From Labilibacter marinus (GTDB lineage: Bacteria > Bacteroidota > Bacteroidia > Bacteroidales > Marinilabiliaceae): a stretch of 39,289 nt of DNA. Position 1 is the stretch's first letter; every line of letters starts with the position of its first letter. Under the pieces are notes generated by a model. The model had not been told where the DNA came from. It ran no database searches and was given only the letters and a program-made list of their open reading frames with translations. The position numbers were made by a program, and so were the translations under genes. Shown here in pieces: positions 34,943-39,289 of this stretch. The stretch covers positions 1 to 39,289 of the forward strand of contig NZ_LXYE02000064.1 in assembly GCF_001659685.2 (NCBI RefSeq), written 5' to 3'.

Positions 34943-35755
34943 CTACTCCTTAAGCGGAGAGTCCGGCTCTTTAGCCATATGATTGTAGGTTAATTTCTCT
35001 AATGAACGAGGCATCCACTTTTTAAGCCATACTGAAAGCTTACCTTCAACGAAAGTAAGAATTAATGTCCTTTTTCGTTTTTTAATCGCTTTAGCAATAT
35101 GCAAGGCCACTTCTTCGGCACTCATCATTTTATCCTCATTACGTGGTGTTTCTCCTTGTTGACTGCCGTGGTCAGTAAGTGCAGTCTGGCGAATGTTGGA
35201 TGCCGTAAAACCAGGGGCAGCAATAAGCACATGTAAACCCGTTTTTAAATTTTCTACCCTCAAAGTTTCTAAAAATCCATGCATGGCAAATTTACTGGCT
35301 GAATAACCTGTGCGCGCAGGAAGACCAATAAAACTTGCAATAGAGGAGATGCCTGTAACAGAGCCTTTAGATTCTAATAAATAAGGCAGTGCATATTTGG
35401 TGCAATAAACGGTTCCCCAGAAATTAACATCCATCAATTGTTTTAAAACAGAAAGTTCAACATCTTTAAACAAAGCCCGCATAGATAAACCCGCATTATT
35501 AATTAGAATGTCAATACGACCAAACTTTTCAACAGCTTTTGCTACTAGGTTCTTGCAGTCTTCTTCTTTGCTCACATCGGTAGTCACACTAATTACTTCG
35601 GTACCTTGCTGACTTAATTCATCCTCCACTGATTTAAGTTTATCAGTAGATCGTGCAGCTAAAACAACTTTAGATCCCTGTCGCGCAAACTCCTTAGCTA
35701 ATGCTAAACCAATTCCAGATGAAGCACCAGTAATAATGACTACTTTGTTTTTCAT
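34943..35755 (-). CDS. Short-chain dehydrogenase/reductase
   Basis: A 270-residue classical SDR, an NAD(P)(H)-dependent oxidoreductase. The Rossmann motif VVIITGASSGIGLALAKEFA (4-23) is followed by LAARS, whose Arg suggests NADPH, and NNAGLSMRALF (about 86-96), catalytic Ser in GSVTGISSIAS and the YSASK active site (Tyr/Lys, about 151-155). The long C-terminal extension (KKRKRTLILTFVEGKLSVWLKKWMPRSLEKL) resembles members that associate with membranes and act on lipids or ketoacyl compounds. Substrate unknown. Converges on LysE. Confidence 0.88.
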   Translation of the reverse strand: MKNKVVIITGASSGIGLALAKEFARQGSKVVLAARSTDKLKSVEDELSQQGTEVISVTTDVSKEEDCKNLVAKAVEKFGRIDILINNAGLSMRALFKDVELSVLKQLMDVNFWGTVYCTKYALPYLLESKGSVTGISSIASFIGLPARTGYSASKFAMHGFLETLRVENLKTGLHVLIAAPGFTASNIRQTALTDHGSQQGETPRNEDKMMSAEEVALHIAKAIKKRKRTLILTFVEGKLSVWLKKWMPRSLEKLTYNHMAKEPDSPLKE

Positions 35756-35876
35756 GTGTTTATATCTCTTTCAGCTTTATCATGTAACTCATCAGAAATC
35801 CTAAAAACTACTCTAAACATACTTTTTAAGATCAACAAATTACACGGTGGTTACATTTTAAATAAATATTCAGAGC

Positions 35877-35884
35877 AAAAGTAA
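35877..35884 (-). promoter_or_regulatory. Promoter -7 element TACTTTTG of the dehydrogenase
   Basis: Minus-strand TACTTTTG lies 122 bases before the start, implying a leader of about 115 bases. Confidence 0.4.
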
Positions 35885-35973
35885 AAAATATGCTTTACGC
35901 TTTTAAGTATATTGGAAGTAATTATTCAAAATTAATACGAATAAAGTATTAAACAGCTGCAGTATTTATATAT

Positions 35974-36060
35974 GTAGTTTATAATCCATGGGTTACATCA
36001 AGGTTGGCTCAGGTTTGAACGGATGTGTAGTTCTAAACTACAGCTTAATCACGCCAATCA
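35974..36060. repeat. Multi-stem palindromic intergenic sequence
   Basis: GGTTGGC (36002-36008) pairs with GCCAATC (36053-36059), enclosing the perfect hairpin TGTAGTT-CTA-AACTACA (36026-36042). Just before it is the near-palindrome TAATCCATGGGTTA (35982-35995). GTAGTTTA (35974-35981) can alternatively pair with TAAACTAC (36034-36041). It could be a repeat element or a small RNA. Confidence 0.45.
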
Positions 36061-36273
36061 AGGGTTGAGAGTTCGATAAGAAAAAAAATGCATAAATAGC
36101 TTATTCCCATGATATACTGTGGTACTCAATAAAAAACTTCTTTCTCATTTTTATCTTTTGCCTTAAAAATGTTTGTAATTGAGGGTTATTCTAAGCACTC
36201 GTTTAATGGAATTGGCTTATTTCAGGTATTTTATTTTTTATCATGGATTGGAATATTTATCTATTTTTGAGCT

Positions 36274-37377
36274 ATGACAAAAGCATCCATTTCAGTAGAG
36301 CATGTAAAAGCATTGATTTCAATATGTCGCTTGCAGCCGCTTTCTTCAGATGAGCTCCCTTCCTTATCGGCGGGTGTGGTTAATTTGGGAGTGTTACATG
36401 GGGTAGGTGGATTTTGTTATAAAAAGATAAAGGAATCATCAGAAGTGTGCGTGGATGAGGCTAGTTTGACAAAATGGAAACAGTTCTATTTTCAGACCAG
36501 TATTAAATATCAGCAGAAGCTTAAGCTTTATAAACTCATCAAAAAACTATTGGAGCAAGAGCATATTCCTGTGATGGCTTTAAAAGGTATGGCTTTATCT
36601 TCAGGTTTGTATTCTGATGAAGGAACACGTCCCATGGGAGATATGGATATTTTGGTTCCTGAAGGACAAGGTATGCGAGCCTTGGAAATATTATTGGGAG
36701 CGGGGGCTGTATCATCTGGAGTGCCTCGATCAAAGCTCCATGAGCAGGTGCATTCTCATGTGCGCGCCATTACCATGCAAGGGGTTATGGTGGAAATACA
36801 TCAGCGTTTATTTTCTTTAGGTAGTTCTTTTAATGAGGGGGCCAAGGACTATTTTAGTCAGGCCAATGAGTTGATAAAACAAGATGTTGATATATCGATA
36901 TTGAATACTATTTATATGGGTTATCATTTGGTGGCGCATGCGGCGGTGGGCATTGAGATGGGCGGCTTACGATTAGGATGGCTCTTGGATATTGCTATAT
37001 TGTGGAGTAGGGAGCAGGATAAATTGGCATTTATGCATGCTGTAATTGCTTTTAAAAAGAATCGCGAAAAAGCGTTAGGACAGGTTTTTCAGATGGCTTC
37101 TCTTTTTCTACCTCAGCAAGACCAAAATATGCATTGGGATATTTCAGCGGATCAGATCATTCAAGATATCACATCGGTAATGAAGAGCTCTAATATAGAA
37201 GAGAAACATCGATGGGTTAATTTAAAAGAGGTTCTGCGTACACCTGGATTGAATAATAAATTACAATTACTGTATCGTGAGTTTGTTCCTGATGCTGACT
37301 ATATGAGATATAAATATCATCTTACCGCCAATGATTCAATGACCCGATTGTATTTAAAACGTTTTTTTAGGGTATAA
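36274..37377 (+). CDS. Nucleotidyltransferase-fold protein (PF14907-like)
   Basis: A 367-residue protein of the NTP_transf_5 group. The diagnostic stretch is HIPVMALKGMALSSGLY, then GTRPMGDMDILVPEGQG (about 95-130): a helix-turn GMALS followed by the hG-DxD active-site motif (GDMDILV), which would hold the two metal-binding aspartates. A second acidic strand follows in VEIHQRLF (about 172-179). These proteins are common in polysaccharide and lasso-peptide-like clusters and their natural reaction is not well known. The start is the first ATG after a T-rich stretch. The glycosyltransferase gene begins about 205 bases later. Confidence 0.75.
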   Translation: MTKASISVEHVKALISICRLQPLSSDELPSLSAGVVNLGVLHGVGGFCYKKIKESSEVCVDEASLTKWKQFYFQTSIKYQQKLKLYKLIKKLLEQEHIPVMALKGMALSSGLYSDEGTRPMGDMDILVPEGQGMRALEILLGAGAVSSGVPRSKLHEQVHSHVRAITMQGVMVEIHQRLFSLGSSFNEGAKDYFSQANELIKQDVDISILNTIYMGYHLVAHAAVGIEMGGLRLGWLLDIAILWSREQDKLAFMHAVIAFKKNREKALGQVFQMASLFLPQQDQNMHWDISADQIIQDITSVMKSSNIEEKHRWVNLKEVLRTPGLNNKLQLLYREFVPDADYMRYKYHLTANDSMTRLYLKRFFRV

Positions 37378-37490
37378 ATGGTTTTCAAAGCCAATCCTCT
37401 ACCTATTATTTATGGTGAAATAAATATTCAATCTACCCCCTTTTCAATGAGGAAAAATCTTTGATGAGCTTGTATGAGCCAATTCAAAAA

Positions 37491-37572
37491 GACCTGTGCA
37501 ACTTTGTACCTTTTTTTGAACTTTGCTCTCTTTTTGTACCTTTAAACCCTTGCACCTTTATCCCTTTGAACC
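37491..37572 (+). repeat. 10-bp-periodic CTTTG/ACC-type sequence
   Basis: A run of degenerate units such as TTTGTACCTT (37503 and again 30 bases on, at 37533), TTTGAACTTTG, CCTTGCACC and CCTTTGAACC, phased near 10 bases. It ends 9 bases before the glycosyltransferase start. Confidence 0.55.
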
Positions 37573-37581
37573 GCATAAAAT

Positions 37582-38853
37582 ATGATCATACTCTCACACG
37601 CTGGCAAACAACACAGCTATCAAACAGCCAAGGCGCTAAATAACCTGGGATTGTTGGATACTTTTTATACCAGTAGTTATCTGACCAATGAAAGATTTCA
37701 GGATTATTTTAAGAAAAACGGGAATACCTATTGGGTGCGTAGATTTATTGATGGATTACCAGGAGATAAGGTGAATGCAAATTGGCGTTTTGAGGTCAAA
37801 GAGATGTTATTGCGTAAGTTGCAAGGAAAAAGTCCTGCTGCACAAAAAGCGGTGTATGCCCGAGATGTGAATTTTGATGAATATGTGGGAAGAGAGCTAA
37901 GAGCCAAGAGTGAGAAGTGGAAACGGGAAACAGGAGCAGAGAAATCGAATAGTGCCAAGCGCACACTACCCACTGCATTTTGGGGTTTTCAAGGTAGCAG
38001 TTATGCATCGCTACAAGCAGCCAACGAAATAGGACTTACCTCAATATGTGAGTTAGCTACGGCTCATGTGGTGGCGGCTAAACGAATATTAGGCGAAGAG
38101 GCAGCCTTACATCCTGAATGGTCGGATAGCATCGATAACCTGGTTTTTCCTGCTGATTATGAGAAACGATTGGTGGAGGAGCCTCAAATAGCACAAAAGG
38201 TGGTTGCTGCTTCATCATTTACCAAAAGCACATTGTTAGAGGTTGACATACCTGAGAATAACATCATTTACTTGCCATTGGGGTGCGATATTAAGCATGT
38301 GCCTTATCAGGAGAGAAAAGAAGATAACATAGAAGATAGACCGCTCAAACTGCTTTATGCGGGAACAGTTACCCAGCGTAAAGGAATTAAATATTTATTA
38401 GAATCTTTAAAATCATTACAGTCATTAAATATTGAGCTGCATATCATTGGAGGAATTCAAGGTAGTGGGCAGGCGCTAAAAGAATATGCGCATTTGATTC
38501 ATTATCATGCACCCGTTTCACAACAAGAAATGTTTGAAGCCTATGCTGACTATGATGCTTTGGTATTACCCACTATCTTTGAGGGATTCGGTTTGGTAAT
38601 TGTAGAAGCTATGGCTGCAGGATTACCCGTTATTACGACCCCACACTCCATTGGGCCAGAGTTAATAAAAGAAGATCAAAACGGCTATGTCATACCTATA
38701 CGCGATGTAGATGCCATTTCTTCCGCCATCGAAAAATTAAGAAATAAAAGCTCGGAGCAATATTTACAGATGAGAAAAAAGGCTAGAGAAGCTGCGTTAG
38801 AGTACTCGTGGAAGGCTTTTGAGAGAAGACTAAATGAAGTAATAATATTATAA
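37582..38853 (+). CDS. Family-4 glycosyltransferase
   Basis: A 423-residue GT-B fold glycosyltransferase (GT4). The N-terminal acceptor domain begins IILSHAGKQHSYQTAKAL. The C-terminal donor domain has LLYAGTVTQRKGIKYLLESL (about 271-290), then IIGGIQGSG, and the GT4 signature FEGFGLVIVEAMAAGLPVIT (about 333-352) with the nucleotide-sugar-binding E-x7-E pair. It adds a sugar from a nucleotide donor during polysaccharide, glycolipid or protein glycosylation. With the nucleotidyltransferase before it, it may open a surface polysaccharide locus lying to the right, but no flippase or polymerase is in view. Confidence 0.92.
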   Translation: MIILSHAGKQHSYQTAKALNNLGLLDTFYTSSYLTNERFQDYFKKNGNTYWVRRFIDGLPGDKVNANWRFEVKEMLLRKLQGKSPAAQKAVYARDVNFDEYVGRELRAKSEKWKRETGAEKSNSAKRTLPTAFWGFQGSSYASLQAANEIGLTSICELATAHVVAAKRILGEEAALHPEWSDSIDNLVFPADYEKRLVEEPQIAQKVVAASSFTKSTLLEVDIPENNIIYLPLGCDIKHVPYQERKEDNIEDRPLKLLYAGTVTQRKGIKYLLESLKSLQSLNIELHIIGGIQGSGQALKEYAHLIHYHAPVSQQEMFEAYADYDALVLPTIFEGFGLVIVEAMAAGLPVITTPHSIGPELIKEDQNGYVIPIRDVDAISSAIEKLRNKSSEQYLQMRKKAREAALEYSWKAFERRLNEVIIL

Positions 38854-38890
38854 CCGCAGAGGTCGCGAAGTTAACGCAAAGGACGCTAAA
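38854..38890 (+). repeat. Short CGCAGAGG/CGCAAAGG tandem motif
   Basis: Starting at the base after the glycosyltransferase stop: two units of about 19 bases, CGCAGAGGTCGCGAAGTTAA and CGCAAAGGACGCTAAATG. Similar sequences are, from memory, common between genes in Bacteroidota. Confidence 0.45.
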
Positions 38891-39036
38891 TGTTTATCAA
38901 ACTATAAAATATTAAATTATGTCCGAAAACAATGTTGTCCTAAATAAATTGGTGCTTCGCCCAAACCTGACTTCATCCTGAAACAATCAAGAATACTCAA
39001 TTATTAACCGTTCCGATGTCTTGTTACAAAAAATAG
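38891..39036. other. Gene-free spacer
   Basis: No gene. One small hairpin, TTGG-T-GC/GC-CCAA (about 38949-38965). Nothing else supportable. Confidence 0.4.
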
Positions 39037-39289
39037 CAAGGCAATTGCATTTAAAGATTGAATCCCTTCAGGGTTCAACAAACGAATCGTTCAAAAAATC
39101 CCTCGGATTGCATCCTGGGCATTCAAATTGAACATTCGTGGTTTTTATGCAATAATCCTGAGAGGATTAAATCTAAATAGCCCTGTACAAAGTGCAGGCT
39201 TATGATTCTAATACTATTAACAACCACAAAGTGGTTGAATTTTAAAACCACCTCCCCACTCATTCTTCGCGGTACTCCTCCTTAAAAAT
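39037..39289 (+). mobile_element. MITE-like non-coding element, copy 2 (cut by window end)
   Basis: About 93% identical by eye to 30765-31018 (some 17 differences in 253 bases), same orientation. Similarity starts at CAAGG and continues to the last base but one of the window; the right half (GGAGGAG arm and right inverted end) lies outside. Hairpins are preserved: here TAATCCT-GAG-AGGATTA is perfect, whereas copy 1 has a T-G pair at the differing position. Confidence 0.7.

Larger units (their letters stand above)
35756..36273. other. Intergenic region with dehydrogenase promoter and a structured stretch
   Basis: 518 bases without a gene. TACTTTTG (minus strand, 35877-35884) is a likely distal promoter for the dehydrogenase. 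A structured stretch at 35974-36060 is described separately. The remaining bases to 36273 show nothing definite. Confidence 0.5.

Noticed and set aside
36262-36269. TATTTTTG before the nucleotidyltransferase gene as a promoter
   Set aside because: It ends 4 bases before the ATG, so transcription would begin at or inside the start codon. Possible for a leaderless message, but more likely chance in a T-rich tract.
37461-37643. A 60-codon open frame over the periodic tract
   Set aside because: It is a by-product of the 10-base repeat (FVPF/FVPL pattern) and overlaps the glycosyltransferase start.

Overview
The window looks like a chromosomal segment of a marine-type Bacteroidota, probably class Bacteroidia near Marinilabiliales; the rank below phylum is inference. 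It is AT-rich. Its promoters repeatedly show the Bacteroidota -7 element TAnnTTTG rather than a sigma70 -10 box. The gene content fits: a DUF5723/PorP-like outer-membrane protein, a seven-copy WMT-repeat secreted protein, an Imm17-like protein, a YkgJ-type cysteine-cluster protein, rubrerythrin and ferritin. I see no tRNA, rRNA, CRISPR array, phage or intact insertion sequence.

Layout. 1-3756: minus-strand pair of a large lipoprotein and a DUF5723-like outer-membrane protein with a C-terminal SPOR-like domain. 4193-6641: ferritin, then a thioesterase-ClC channel pair. 6758-7402: acidic secreted repeat protein. 7715-11290: lactonase-like lipoprotein, then a DUF3352-like/MORN-repeat protein followed after one base by an Imm17-like membrane protein. 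11366-15490: YkgJ-like protein, sensor histidine kinase, a small hypothetical, DEAD-box helicase. 15788-21438: D-xylose cluster (xylulokinase, xylose isomerase, sugar/H+ symporter, ROK sugar kinase). 21509-26675: uvrB, a beta-barrel protein and a long-chain acyl-CoA synthetase, all minus. 26914-28930: TPR protein and rubrerythrin, converging on a strong hairpin. 29169-33627: phosphate-selective-type porin and a PiT phosphate transporter fused to a PhoU-like domain; both have an 11-bp-phased triple TTAACA-like box upstream. 34148-38853: LysE-type exporter, short-chain dehydrogenase, then a nucleotidyltransferase and a family-4 glycosyltransferase that may begin a polysaccharide locus.

Genes working together. 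The xylose cluster encodes uptake, isomerisation and phosphorylation of xylose to xylulose 5-phosphate. A TTG-N19-TAAATTTG promoter stands before xylB, and two inverted copies of a roughly 20-bp motif bracket it. The porin and PiT proteins would carry phosphate across the outer and inner membranes, and their shared upstream boxes suggest one PhoB/PhoP-type regulon.

Most striking non-coding signal: a gene-free kilobase (30345-31374) holds a 338-bp non-coding element flanked by an 11-bp perfect direct repeat (TAGATAACACC). It has imperfect 15-bp terminal inverted repeats and a chain of small hairpins. A second copy, about 93% identical by eye, starts at 39037 and runs off the window. This looks like a MITE-type mobile element. 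Other intergenic gaps carry further short palindromic or periodic repeats.
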